In this document: piece by piece, positions 15,771 to 24,951 of the stretch
Layout of the letters: the number at the start of each line of letters is the position of its first letter
Numbering within the stretch: the first letter of the stretch is position 1
Assembly: GCA_002707785.1 (NCBI GenBank)
Contig: PANW01000004.1
Coordinates: 3,782-38,100, forward strand
Reading direction: 5' to 3'
Origin: Cellvibrionaceae bacterium
GTDB taxonomy: Bacteria > Pseudomonadota > Gammaproteobacteria > Pseudomonadales > Cellvibrionaceae
DNA length: 34,319 bases
Position numbers and translations under genes: made by a program
Notes under the pieces: generated by a model
The model's database searches: none
What the model saw: only the letters and a program-made list of their open reading frames with translations
What the model was told of the DNA's origin: nothing

Positions 15771-17666
15771 ATGAATCTGTCCAAAGCTCAGTGTCAGATT
15801 GTTGAAGCGCCAATTGATAAACCCATTCAAGTGCTGGCATCAGCTGGTTCAGGTAAGACCCGCGTTTTAACCGAACGAGTTCGTCATATTTTAGAGAAAA
15901 CGAAGAAAGATGGCGTGATAGCGTTGACCTTCACAAATAAAGCAGCGGAAGAAATGGGTGCTCGATTAGCTGATTGTGATCAGGTAGAAGACAGAGCCTG
16001 GATTGCGACAATACACTCAGTTGCACAGCGTATTCTGGAAAAGTATGGCCATACTGTTGGTCTTCCAGCTGAACTGCATATATATGATAGAGACAAGGAC
16101 CGAATGGAAGTCTTTATGCAGTCTCTACGAGATGATGGCGTTGATATTGATGAGTATTTGAATATACCTGACTCGAAGGAATTAAAGAGCAGGGAAAAAA
16201 ATCTGCAGGCCTACATGGATATCTTCTCGAAGATCAAGCGGGAGTTGCTCTCAGAGCAAGATGTATCCGAGCAATATCCTGATAGCAATATCTGGAAAAT
16301 ATTTCAGGATTATCAAAGTTCGTTGCTGAACAGTGGTGGGATCGACTATGACGACATTCTGGTGTATGCACATAGAATATTACTGACGCATGAATGGATC
16401 GCAAAGATATACCGATCTCAGTATAAGCACATCTGCGTGGATGAGGCTCAAGATCTAAACAAGGCTCAATATGAATTCATCAAAGCGCTTTGTGGTGATG
16501 TTATACGCAGTATTCTGATGGTTGGCGATCCAAATCAAATGATCTATGGGTTTAATGGTTCATCGAAGGAATATCTTTGTACGTATTTTGTGGACGATTT
16601 CTCTCCCCAGCAGTTCGAGCTAAAGGAAAACTATCGTAGTACGAAGGGAGTTATCCGGGTTGCGAATAAGTTGAAACCGGACTCACAAACAGAGATTGAG
16701 TATGCTTTGGAAGGTGGTGTCAATGTTTCGGGGTTTGACACGGAGGAGGATGAAGCCACATCAATTGCTTTAAACATTAAGTATCTTTTAGGTATGAAAA
16801 GCCACGATGAAATTGAAGGCGAAATTTCGTTAAGTAAGATGGTGGTGATTGGTCGTAATCGATTCGTGTTTAGCAAACTTGAAAATAGCCTTAGAGAAAA
16901 TGGGATACCTTATTCCTTAAGAAAGGGGGAGAGGCAACTTGAGCCTTCGACAAAGTTTGGTAAGGTTTTGGATTATGCTCTGCGCATTAAATTGAACCCT
17001 AAAGATTGGGTTGATGGTAAAAAACTATGTCAGGTACTAAATACTCATGAACCAGAAAGCTGGACTTTATCTGCTTTGTCGAATATAGCAAAGCAGGTTT
17101 CTTTAGGGGGTGATGAGAATGCGGAGTTATTGGAAAAGCTTCTCGTATCAATTGATGGCTTAGATATAGAAAACCCCAAGCTACCTAAGCTGGTTAAGGA
17201 GTTTAATAACTATTTTACTTCCTTGGTTGAGAGCCAGGGTGGTATTTCTGATGATAAAGCTGAAGACGTTAAGCTAAGTATCGAAGAACTCAACGAATTT
17301 AATAGTGCATGGACTCGATTTAAGCGGAAGGGCTTGGGGGATTCATTGCTTGCATTTCGAAATGCGTTAGCGCTTGGGCAGATTTCTGACAGCAACGTCG
17401 AAGATGGCTTAACACTAAGTACTGTGCACACTATGAAGGGTTTGGAAAAGGATATCGTTTTTTTAATTGGTATGTGCGAGGGTGTTTTTCCTGACTATAG
17501 AGCTAAAACTACCAAGGAACTCGATGAGGAGCGAAACAACGCTTTTGTTGCTGTTACAAGGGCCAAGCGTTGGCTCTATGTATCTTATCCCAAACAAAGA
17601 ATGATGCCTTGGGGTGATAGAAAATTTCAGAGGAAGTCCCGCTTTGTAACAGAAATAGAATCATGA
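15771..17666 (+). CDS. gajB: Gabija GajB: UvrD/PcrA-like superfamily 1 helicase
   Basis: A 631-aa SF1 helicase: motif I ASAGSGKTRVL (about 23-33), motif Ia ALTFTNKAAEEM, motif II VDEAQDLN (about 222), motif III VGDPNQMIYGF, motif IV region ENYRST, motif V STVHTMKGLE (about 550) and motif VI VAVTRAKRWLYVSYP (about 593). GajB is activated by GajA-cut DNA and degrades nucleotides. It starts at 15771, one base after the gajA stop, with GGAG just upstream, so the two are translationally coupled. It is longer than the commonly studied GajB (about 494 aa) but retains all motifs. Confidence 0.88.
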   Translation: MNLSKAQCQIVEAPIDKPIQVLASAGSGKTRVLTERVRHILEKTKKDGVIALTFTNKAAEEMGARLADCDQVEDRAWIATIHSVAQRILEKYGHTVGLPAELHIYDRDKDRMEVFMQSLRDDGVDIDEYLNIPDSKELKSREKNLQAYMDIFSKIKRELLSEQDVSEQYPDSNIWKIFQDYQSSLLNSGGIDYDDILVYAHRILLTHEWIAKIYRSQYKHICVDEAQDLNKAQYEFIKALCGDVIRSILMVGDPNQMIYGFNGSSKEYLCTYFVDDFSPQQFELKENYRSTKGVIRVANKLKPDSQTEIEYALEGGVNVSGFDTEEDEATSIALNIKYLLGMKSHDEIEGEISLSKMVVIGRNRFVFSKLENSLRENGIPYSLRKGERQLEPSTKFGKVLDYALRIKLNPKDWVDGKKLCQVLNTHEPESWTLSALSNIAKQVSLGGDENAELLEKLLVSIDGLDIENPKLPKLVKEFNNYFTSLVESQGGISDDKAEDVKLSIEELNEFNSAWTRFKRKGLGDSLLAFRNALALGQISDSNVEDGLTLSTVHTMKGLEKDIVFLIGMCEGVFPDYRAKTTKELDEERNNAFVAVTRAKRWLYVSYPKQRMMPWGDRKFQRKSRFVTEIES

Positions 17667-17881
17667 AAAATTTAGGTAATGGATAGAATAGCATTGGCAC
17701 TAAAAATTTGGGGCATACGAACTTAATGGTTGATAGGTGTACTCTTATCCCACCAACCTGATATATCACCTCCGGTGGTTGATGTGGGCTGATTCGGTGC
17801 TGATACGTTTGACTTCGGCGAATATGTATTTTGCAGTCAGATCTCAACAGTTTTAGAGGAAAAATAGTCCTTTAGCCATAT

Positions 17882-18418
17882 CTAGTCAGCACTGTTCAAG
17901 AAGTTGGTAGACAAAGCAATTCCGGCATCGGTGAGAACCAGTCGGTCTCGGTGGTTTCTATGAGCAAGCTGCCTTACAAATAGTACTTTTTCTATCTCTC
18001 GAGTAAAGCTATCTTTCAAGCCTACAGCTTGAAGAATCTTCTGAAACTCCTCGTTCTGGTTGTGCTGCTCAAGTGTGGTCCAGTCGATCCCTAGTGAAAA
18101 TTCAGTGATTTGAGAATATCGGCATGACATATAGGTCATTGCGCGATGCAATAAGTCGAATAGAGCCATGATTTTCATGGCAATTTCTCCTGGACGCCCT
18201 GTTTCACCTATTTTGTTTACGAAGAAGCTGTTACCTAGCTGAATTAGTTTATAGCCGATAGCCTGATATAGGGCACTATACTGTTCGCGGGTGAACTCAT
18301 TAGCTAACTCATCGAATAGAGGGTTGGGTACTAGGCGATCACCTTGAACAGTGCTTTTGTTGACGAAAGCGCCTTGCATAAAAATGTCGTATATCTCTTT
18401 GCTCTTTGTGTTGTCCAT
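17882..18418 (-). CDS. jetB: Wadjet JetB (MksE-like) subunit
   Basis: A 178-aa protein, last of the four-gene operon, starting directly at the jetA stop. It is a small winged-helix-like protein (YQAIGYKLIQLGNSFFVNKI, then LRLVLTD-type C-terminal segment in RDRLVLTDAGIA). In Wadjet, JetB dimers clamp JetA, the kleisin-like subunit. Assignment rests mainly on size and operon position, since MksE-like proteins diverge strongly. The operon runs tail-to-tail with Gabija; the 215 bases between contain no clear terminator. Confidence 0.78.
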   Translation of the reverse strand: MDNTKSKEIYDIFMQGAFVNKSTVQGDRLVPNPLFDELANEFTREQYSALYQAIGYKLIQLGNSFFVNKIGETGRPGEIAMKIMALFDLLHRAMTYMSCRYSQITEFSLGIDWTTLEQHNQNEEFQKILQAVGLKDSFTREIEKVLFVRQLAHRNHRDRLVLTDAGIALSTNFLNSAD

Positions 18419-19864
18419 CTACACTGCCTTTTCAACGTAAGCTATAAATTCTTTAGACCGGTATCCGAGTTCGAATCCTTTGTATGTTATTCGCTGTAGT
18501 TCTGAATCATAATTTAGAACATTCCGAATCTTACCTTTAGTGCTGATGTACTCAACAGCCTCGCCAAGCCAGGACAGCTCGTAATCTTCAATTGCGTTTG
18601 CCAGGTGTTGGTGTAGTAGTGCATGAAGATCGCCAGTGCTTTCAGGTAACTGCATGGCATCTAGGGTAATCATGAGGCGTTCAGACTTGCGGGTGTCAAT
18701 AAAGGAGGAACGGGTCTTTGTATCCGGTTTCTGACGTTCAGTTTTCTCTTTTAGTGATTCTAGCCGCACGCGCAAATGTTCCTGATAACTCTCCAGAGCG
18801 GATTCTCTAGGCCAATTGACAGCCTGGGCATGTCGATTTCCATAGGCTTTGAGTAGGCCAAGGATTTCGGCGTCCTTAAAAATAGGGGCAGTTGCTTGCA
18901 GCAAATAACCCCGCTGTTGGCCGCGTTGGTTCTCGCGTACGACATCCTTAAGGCGGTTGAAGCGCTCCTCTGCCGCATTGTAGAAGCGGCGATCTTCTTC
19001 ATCCATTTTCAGGTAGCGGCTCAGTTGCTCGGCCACCATAACAATATCGCGCCCTAAGCTTTTAATATCTAGTAGCAAGCGGTTAAGTATCAGGGACTGC
19101 TCGTGCGCTTTGAACAAATCAAAGTGATCAACAATGTCCTTCATCACTCTCATGGGCGCTTTATTGGACTCACGGTAAATTGTGACGACTGCGTTACTGT
19201 CTTGAGTCCGCTTAATGTCCAGAGTGGGATCTAGAAACAGAAGGGTTGGCAATACGTTACGCTGGTAAAGCTGAGATATCCGATCCATGGTTTTTCGGTA
19301 CTGAAGGTATTGGCCATCAACAGCAAAGTCCACTGAATCAACAATCTCACTCAGTTGTTCGGCGTGACCTTTAAGAGATTTTACATTAACCCTTAATTTA
19401 GCGGCTACGCTGTAGAAGGTGTCTCGAACTGCCTCGAACATTTCTTTATAGCTCAAGTCGACACTATGATGGTGACCGACATTCATTGCCATAGCGTAGG
19501 CGCTGTCGATCTGGCCGACCAGTAGATCGAGGTCGTAGTCAGACAGCTCGCGAATTCGCTTGGCTTCGAGCTGCCGCAGTAGTCCCTCGACATGGGCATT
19601 AAGAGAAAAGTGCCCCTCGTTGTAGTCGAGTGTTTCAAGCAAGTCATTGTATTTCAGATTGTCGAGCGATAGTGCATCAATGAACTTGTTCTTGGTGGCT
19701 GCATCCATGCTTTTACTGGCCACATTCAAGGCATGATCGTATTCAGAAATGAGGAATAAAAAACCACTGGCCTGGTTGCCAGTGTTATGGCGATCCATCA
19801 ATTCGAAGAATAAACGCTTATTCTCAAAAATCGTGGCAATGGTGAGGTGAGTTGCCGTGGTCAT
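18419..19864 (-). CDS. jetA: Wadjet JetA (MksF-like kleisin) subunit
   Basis: A 481-aa largely helical protein. It has the N-terminal IFENKRLFFELMDRHN and internal helices such as FDLFKAHEQSLILNRLLLD expected of the MksF/JetA kleisin that bridges JetC heads. Its ATG overlaps the jetC stop (ATGA) and its stop abuts jetB. In other Wadjet systems the complex extrudes plasmid DNA loops and recognises small circles, leading to cutting by JetD. There are no catalytic residues to judge by; size and place between jetC and jetB support the call. Confidence 0.82.
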   Translation of the reverse strand: MTTATHLTIATIFENKRLFFELMDRHNTGNQASGFLFLISEYDHALNVASKSMDAATKNKFIDALSLDNLKYNDLLETLDYNEGHFSLNAHVEGLLRQLEAKRIRELSDYDLDLLVGQIDSAYAMAMNVGHHHSVDLSYKEMFEAVRDTFYSVAAKLRVNVKSLKGHAEQLSEIVDSVDFAVDGQYLQYRKTMDRISQLYQRNVLPTLLFLDPTLDIKRTQDSNAVVTIYRESNKAPMRVMKDIVDHFDLFKAHEQSLILNRLLLDIKSLGRDIVMVAEQLSRYLKMDEEDRRFYNAAEERFNRLKDVVRENQRGQQRGYLLQATAPIFKDAEILGLLKAYGNRHAQAVNWPRESALESYQEHLRVRLESLKEKTERQKPDTKTRSSFIDTRKSERLMITLDAMQLPESTGDLHALLHQHLANAIEDYELSWLGEAVEYISTKGKIRNVLNYDSELQRITYKGFELGYRSKEFIAYVEKAV

Positions 19865-22839
19865 GCGGTCTCACTTTCTGTTGTTAATGATTCATCCAGG
19901 GGCTCTTTGGTTTGGTTGTCAATCTCGATGTTCTTGAGGTATTCACCATTGTTGTGGAATATCGTCGCACATTTCTTTCCGACCTGTTCGGTATCAGTCA
20001 CCTTTCGTTCGAAAAGATAGCACCAGTAGCCAAGCGTCTTGCCGATATGCATCTGGAAGTGAGGTGTTGCAGCTAGAAGCGTCAGTCCAACGCATTGCAC
20101 GATGTCGTGAAGTGCGGGCAAGTTGTTTTCATCTATGGCGGCGGCTTCATCGAAGATCACGGGCATTCTCATCTTGAGATCACCCGATGTCAGCTTATCG
20201 AGCAATATGCTCAGTACGACAGTGTTGACCATAATGGTTGTGCCGTTGCTTTGCTGGGTTTTCTCCTGCTGACCCTCAAAACTATATATGTACTCCACTC
20301 CCGTGATAATGCTTTCAATATCCAACAACCCTTTTCTTCTCCCTTTTTGTAGGTAAGTGTCACTGAAAGCTCCCAAGCGCTTATAGAATGAGTCTGAAGC
20401 TAGTTCGTCCATGTCTGTACGGAAAGATGCTACATCATCGATTAAGGAGGTAAAGCCTTGGTGTTTTTGGACGCTCAACTGAACGGACTGAAGATTTGAT
20501 ACCTGAATGCCTGAGAATGACTTATTAATCTCATTAGTGAATGCCTCAATGCCCGTATTAATTTGTTCGAGTAGGCTAATCTCTCGTGAAGTATTAGCGT
20601 TATGCGTTTTGATCTTGTCTTTGAGTTCCTGTTCGTACATGTCCAGATTATGGAACTCAGTGCGCAAGCGATTGCATGACTCAGTAAATTCGGTGCTGGT
20701 TATTTCGACGGAGTAGGCGATATCGTCAAGTCCACTGACAATATCAGCCTTAACTAGCTCTTGGAGAAGTTCAATGCAGCGTTTACGGCCGGTTGCCATA
20801 TTCACCATAATAATCTCATCCAATTTGGAGGCATCATTGTTAGCTTCATCTGCGTCGCTTATTGTTGCTTGTGTTGGAGTTGGGAGGTGATCAAATACTC
20901 TACTTGTCAGTTGAAGCCAGTTGCGTTTGAGTGTGCTGATGGTGTTTTCAAGTTGAGTATTGGCCAGACGGGAATTGTCGCCTTTGCTTTTGGTGTTGAT
21001 GTGTAAGGTATATTGAGCCTGTATTGCACCTTTTAATTCATCAATATTCGAGTCTAAGTCCTCCTCTCTTTGGGCGTATTTCTCTACCTCTTCTAAGTAG
21101 GCTTCCAGATTTAATTTGTTCTCATTAAATTCATAAATGCTGGCAATCTCTGCCTTGACTTCGTCAATTTGCTGTTTGAGTTCTTTACGTTCATTGTCCT
21201 GTTCGGCTTCGCTGCCTAACAAAAATTTATGGTCTTTCGAAATTTGCGTTTCCAATTTATTGCTTTCAGCAATGAGCGATTGTTTCTGTTCTATCCACTT
21301 TGAACGAATGGCTTCAGCGTTGTACTCAAAAAATGGCGAATTCGGCATTGCTATACCACCAATGGTCAGCTTACCGCCATCCTGACCAAGTGCAGTGGCG
21401 AAGCGACCGCAGGCATCAATAACATTAAGATTGTTAAGTGCTGGCACGTTGTTGAAGCTTGGGTTGACTGAGTATATAAGTGAACTAGTTTTCTCATCGA
21501 GCTCGTCGAGTAGGCTTGTACCAGATTCGATAAGAGTGTCTAAAGCGGCTACTTGATCATTAACTGCTTGCTGTTGGGTGATGTTGTTCTGCAGGCGAGC
21601 GCGTGCGGTATCGATATTTTGAAGGTCTGTGAGCCTTTCTTCACACTCTGTTTTGAATTCACCCAAATAATTGATTATTGCCTGGTGGTCACTGCTCTGG
21701 ATAACAGGCATTGTTGAGTTAATAGCATTTTGTGCCAGTTCGACCTTTTCTCTGGCTGCTTCTTCTTTTTTAGAGGCTACCCCGAGAGAAATTCTAATCT
21801 GATTCAATTCTTTAGTAAGGTCCCCCTTTGTATCCTTTAAATTCCCGAGTTCCTTGCTGATTCCTTGAAGTTGTTCGCCGTTTTCGCCGACAACCTCATA
21901 GTGGTAGGCCTGCTGATCCAAGGTCTTCTGATACAGAAAACGCAGATCATTGGTGACACTTGTTTTCAGTGACGTGTATTCACGGCGCTCTGTATTGAGT
22001 TGATCCCAAGTATTTTTGTTATTTTTTAGTTTGTCTATGTGATCCTGCTTTTCCTTCAACTCTGTCCGTTCTTCCTGTATTCGCTCAAAGTCGATTTCAG
22101 ACTTGTCCTTAGATGAACTCATAGAGCTGCTGATGACGCTAGCAACAGCTTTGGCTAGGCCATTACCTTTCGGGAGTAGACCGGCAGATAGCTGTAGTAG
22201 TGTTTTAAGGGCAGCAATGGACGACTCGGATACACTGCCGAGTGGAACCAAACAGTATTGTGTGTCGCTACGGCCGACTTGCACCCGGTTGTAGAGCTGT
22301 TCTCGTAACTCAGTACGCTGGGTCTGTTTTGATCCTCCCAGGCCCAGTAAGGCCTTCTGAACGTGAGTGAAGTCAATATCAAAGCGTGGAGCTCCTGCGC
22401 CATCATTGGACGGGCTTTTCTTGTCCCAGAACAGATGTTCGATTTCTGAATAAGGCTTGGGTACCGCAATACGCCCGTATCCTAAATGCTCTCTACTTTG
22501 ATGAAGTAGAACACAGAAGGTGTGTCTCGGATTTGTCGCTTCAAGAATGATGTAGCTGTCAGGAGAGGGGAAGTAATAGTTAAACGAGTCTATGCCTGAG
22601 TGCTCGGTGCCATTGGACTGAAATCCAAACTTTTTGCCACATTCATTGAAATTAACCTCTGGTAAGAGAAAAAGTAGAAATGCATGCAACAAGCTGGTCT
22701 TGCCGTTGTTGTTCCCACCCAGTATTGCGCAAGAGGTATCAATGGGTAGTTCTATATAGGCAGCGCTTGCTGAGTGGACAAGCACGATCTTATTGAAGCG
22801 GTATTCTTTGGCGTTTGCAAAAGCATCAAGCGTGGTCAT
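19861..22839 (-). CDS. jetC: Wadjet JetC (MksB-like SMC ATPase)
   Basis: A 992-aa SMC-like motor. Walker A is ILGGNNNGKTSLLHA (about 39-53), two long coiled-coil arms with a central hinge-like region follow, and the C-terminal head has NTVVLSILLDKL and Walker B MPVIFDEAAAIDENN (about 890). JetC dimers drive ATP-dependent loop extrusion on invading plasmids. The ATG at 22839 (MTTLDAF) is preferred over a start at 22905, since the extra residues read through the jetD tail. The resulting 14-base overlap with jetD and the ATGA overlap with jetA show translational coupling. Confidence 0.88.
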   Translation of the reverse strand: MTTLDAFANAKEYRFNKIVLVHSASAAYIELPIDTSCAILGGNNNGKTSLLHAFLLFLLPEVNFNECGKKFGFQSNGTEHSGIDSFNYYFPSPDSYIILEATNPRHTFCVLLHQSREHLGYGRIAVPKPYSEIEHLFWDKKSPSNDGAGAPRFDIDFTHVQKALLGLGGSKQTQRTELREQLYNRVQVGRSDTQYCLVPLGSVSESSIAALKTLLQLSAGLLPKGNGLAKAVASVISSSMSSSKDKSEIDFERIQEERTELKEKQDHIDKLKNNKNTWDQLNTERREYTSLKTSVTNDLRFLYQKTLDQQAYHYEVVGENGEQLQGISKELGNLKDTKGDLTKELNQIRISLGVASKKEEAAREKVELAQNAINSTMPVIQSSDHQAIINYLGEFKTECEERLTDLQNIDTARARLQNNITQQQAVNDQVAALDTLIESGTSLLDELDEKTSSLIYSVNPSFNNVPALNNLNVIDACGRFATALGQDGGKLTIGGIAMPNSPFFEYNAEAIRSKWIEQKQSLIAESNKLETQISKDHKFLLGSEAEQDNERKELKQQIDEVKAEIASIYEFNENKLNLEAYLEEVEKYAQREEDLDSNIDELKGAIQAQYTLHINTKSKGDNSRLANTQLENTISTLKRNWLQLTSRVFDHLPTPTQATISDADEANNDASKLDEIIMVNMATGRKRCIELLQELVKADIVSGLDDIAYSVEITSTEFTESCNRLRTEFHNLDMYEQELKDKIKTHNANTSREISLLEQINTGIEAFTNEINKSFSGIQVSNLQSVQLSVQKHQGFTSLIDDVASFRTDMDELASDSFYKRLGAFSDTYLQKGRRKGLLDIESIITGVEYIYSFEGQQEKTQQSNGTTIMVNTVVLSILLDKLTSGDLKMRMPVIFDEAAAIDENNLPALHDIVQCVGLTLLAATPHFQMHIGKTLGYWCYLFERKVTDTEQVGKKCATIFHNNGEYLKNIEIDNQTKEPLDESLTTESETA

Positions 22840-23653
22840 AATCGCGTGGTTCCAGTAGGTAAACTTCCTGTTCAAGGGTAAGCTCTGCGTTAACAAGCTT
22901 GCCAATGACTGTTGATAATCTAGGTTCTTCCGTGGATAGCTTTTGGAGTCTTTCAGATTCTTTGGGGGTCATGTGGCGGGATGATATGGATAGGTAAAAC
23001 TCTATATCCGTCGGCACAAGGAACTGACCGAAGTTATCAAGTTTATGAGCCAGACGTGCAGCAATGGCCAGTCCTTCATAATCCAGATCGGGAAGTACAT
23101 GAATCTGCTTAAAGCGCTGGAAAAACGGGATGTGCTCTTCTTTTTCAGCGGCATTGCCGCCTCCCCAGATTAATATGGGCGAATCAGCAGTATTCAGAGG
23201 ATGAAGCCCAGCAACAAAGCGGCGGGTTTTTCCGCAGTAGAGGAAGTTTTCCAGGTTTTCGACGATCACTGCATCACGATTAAATTCATCTTCGCCAAAA
23301 GGGAAGATCCAATCTCCTTCACTGGAGGCAGTTGCACATACTGGGTGTTCTGAATCAGGAATCGAAATATTGAGTAAAGAGCCACGATTCTTGGCATCGT
23401 GGCTGTGACCTGACAAAGCTGCTGTTGCCTTGGATCTTAGGTCTTTCACTGGGTAGCGCCGCCGCAAAGCATCAAATTCTGTGTGGTTGGTGATGCTTAC
23501 GTGGGTTAACCCCTTGGTTGAAAAAGGTGCAAGAATGCGTTCTATCTCTGGGGGGTTAAACCCCGCTTTAACAAATGCCCTTATCAGGGCGGTCCATTTG
23601 ATGGCCTCTCCGTTTGCAACTTGGTCCAGCATGGACGCGATCTTATGGCTCAT
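22826..23653 (-). CDS. jetD: Wadjet JetD (TOPRIM nuclease)
   Basis: A 275-aa protein with a TOPRIM-type domain: AVIVENLENFLYCG (Glu near residue 128) and VLPDLDYEGLAIAARL (Asp pair near 189). JetD cuts DNA captured by the JetABC motor. It is shorter than the type I JetD proteins I know of (roughly 390 aa), and it comes first in the operon, not last. Both points suggest a less common Wadjet variety. The ribosome binding site is weak. A divergent WYL-domain regulator lies 159 bases away. Confidence 0.82.
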   Translation of the reverse strand: MSHKIASMLDQVANGEAIKWTALIRAFVKAGFNPPEIERILAPFSTKGLTHVSITNHTEFDALRRRYPVKDLRSKATAALSGHSHDAKNRGSLLNISIPDSEHPVCATASSEGDWIFPFGEDEFNRDAVIVENLENFLYCGKTRRFVAGLHPLNTADSPILIWGGGNAAEKEEHIPFFQRFKQIHVLPDLDYEGLAIAARLAHKLDNFGQFLVPTDIEFYLSISSRHMTPKESERLQKLSTEEPRLSTVIGKLVNAELTLEQEVYLLEPRDYDHA

Positions 23654-23812
23654 GTGTATTGATCATCAAAGTATAAAGACGGCCTAATCGTATCAAATGA
23701 TTCGAATAACAGCAAATATTACGATCATAAGTTTATCTTGAGGTGATTTAGTGGTACCTTGTCGGCAGAACGCTCAAAGGTTATGACTGATGAATTTTGG
23801 AGTTATTGATTG
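23654..23812. promoter_or_regulatory. Divergent promoter/operator between jetD and the WYL regulator
   Basis: On the minus strand TTGATA and TATACT (15 bases apart; TACTTT at 17) form a plausible promoter for jetD. TTGATCATCAA, a near-perfect palindrome at 23659-23669, and ATCAAATGAT further on share TGAT/ATCA half-sites and could be operators. BrxR/CapW-type WYL proteins typically bind palindromes in such regions. Confidence 0.45.
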
Positions 23813-24892
23813 ATGGATTCAGCTAATGCGTGCCCACGGCATGTCTTCATTGATCAGATGCTGTACTTTACTGGTAGGTTATCTCGAAGTGACTTGGTCG
23901 CTGTCTTTGGGGTGGGTGTAGCTACCGCTAGTCGAGATATTGCATCCTTCCTAAGCAGCTTGAAGGACCCTGATTGTGTGATCAGTCGGGGCAGGGAGGG
24001 TTATTGGTCCAGCGAAGATTACAAGCCTAGATTTAATCATGATCCTGAAGTGGTGCTGGATTTAATGACTAAGTCCTTGGTGCGACACTGCGTTGATCGA
24101 TCAAATTATGGGCATGATCAACCTTTGACCTACAGGCCGCTCGAGGCTGAAGTGATTGCTCCCATCACTCGTGCATTGGCTGCACAGATCCCGGTCCGGC
24201 TTCAGTATCAAACTTCTGGTCGCAATGGGTTAGAGCGTATAGTGGTGCCTGTTGCGCTTTTCGTAGCTAGTGGATTTCGCTATGCCCGTGTGTACGAGAT
24301 CGATCGTGAGCGTTTTATCACGCTGAAGTTGACCAGAGTTATTTCCTCAAGATTGGAGTCCAACACCCATTCAATTAGCGTTCCAGTCGACGTAGATTGG
24401 ACGAAAGAGGTTATTCTATCTATAGGGGCCCACCCTCATCACCCGTCAAAGGAAAGTATTGAGCGTGATCTTGGCTTACCTCATGATGGGATAAAAAATT
24501 TTTCTGTTACTGCTGGCTTCGCTGGTCACCTGCTTGCGGATTGGCGAGTAGATTGTTCAGGTGCTGGCTTTTTGGATCCTGTTCAATATCCCTTTGCGTT
24601 AGTTAATAGGCAGGAGCTTGAAGGGGTGAACTCTTTGTCAATCGCACCTGGGTATCAAGTTTCTGATTACTGTTTTACTGTTGTTATCAATGGTGTTGAA
24701 AAAATAACCAGTAGTTTAGAGGATTCTGTCTACAACTCCGGCTGTAGTGATGGGTTGCTGTGTGAGTTGGATGGTGTTGTATCCTTGGATTTCAAGCGAA
24801 CGCATATTAGTTTTGATCGCGCGATTGGTTCGGTGCTAGAGCAGTTGTCTGACTGCGGATTTAATCAGTTGAGTGTCATTTTTCAGAAGTGA
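23813..24892 (+). CDS. WYL-domain transcriptional regulator (BrxR/CapW-like)
   Basis: A 359-aa protein. The N-terminal winged HTH includes GRLSRSDLVAVFGVGVATAS and RDIASFL. A middle WYL-type domain has RPLEAEVIAPITRAL, RIVVPVALFVASGFRYARVY and ERFITLKLTRV, and a C-terminal domain follows. This is the layout of BrxR and CapW, which repress BREX, CBASS and other defence operons until a ligand is sensed. It faces the Wadjet operon head-to-head, so it is very likely its regulator. The ATG at 23813 has GGAG 11 bases upstream; the TTG at 23810 is not needed. Confidence 0.82.
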   Translation: MDSANACPRHVFIDQMLYFTGRLSRSDLVAVFGVGVATASRDIASFLSSLKDPDCVISRGREGYWSSEDYKPRFNHDPEVVLDLMTKSLVRHCVDRSNYGHDQPLTYRPLEAEVIAPITRALAAQIPVRLQYQTSGRNGLERIVVPVALFVASGFRYARVYEIDRERFITLKLTRVISSRLESNTHSISVPVDVDWTKEVILSIGAHPHHPSKESIERDLGLPHDGIKNFSVTAGFAGHLLADWRVDCSGAGFLDPVQYPFALVNRQELEGVNSLSIAPGYQVSDYCFTVVINGVEKITSSLEDSVYNSGCSDGLLCELDGVVSLDFKRTHISFDRAIGSVLEQLSDCGFNQLSVIFQK

Positions 24893-24937
24893 ATTTCTGA
24901 TGATAAAAAGGGAGCTCGATGAGCGAAATATGAGTCA

Positions 24938-24951
24938 TTGATATGTATTAG
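24938..24951. repeat. IS target-site duplication, left copy
   Basis: TTGATATGTATTAG directly precedes the IS and recurs at 26711-26724. With ambiguous edge bases the shared direct repeat is CATTGATATGTATTAGT, so the duplication is 14 to 17 bases. Confidence 0.85.

Noticed and set aside
24893..24951. dif-like Xer site next to the IS1202-type element
   Set aside because: Only a weak ATTTCGCTCAT similarity on one strand, without a matching second half-site.
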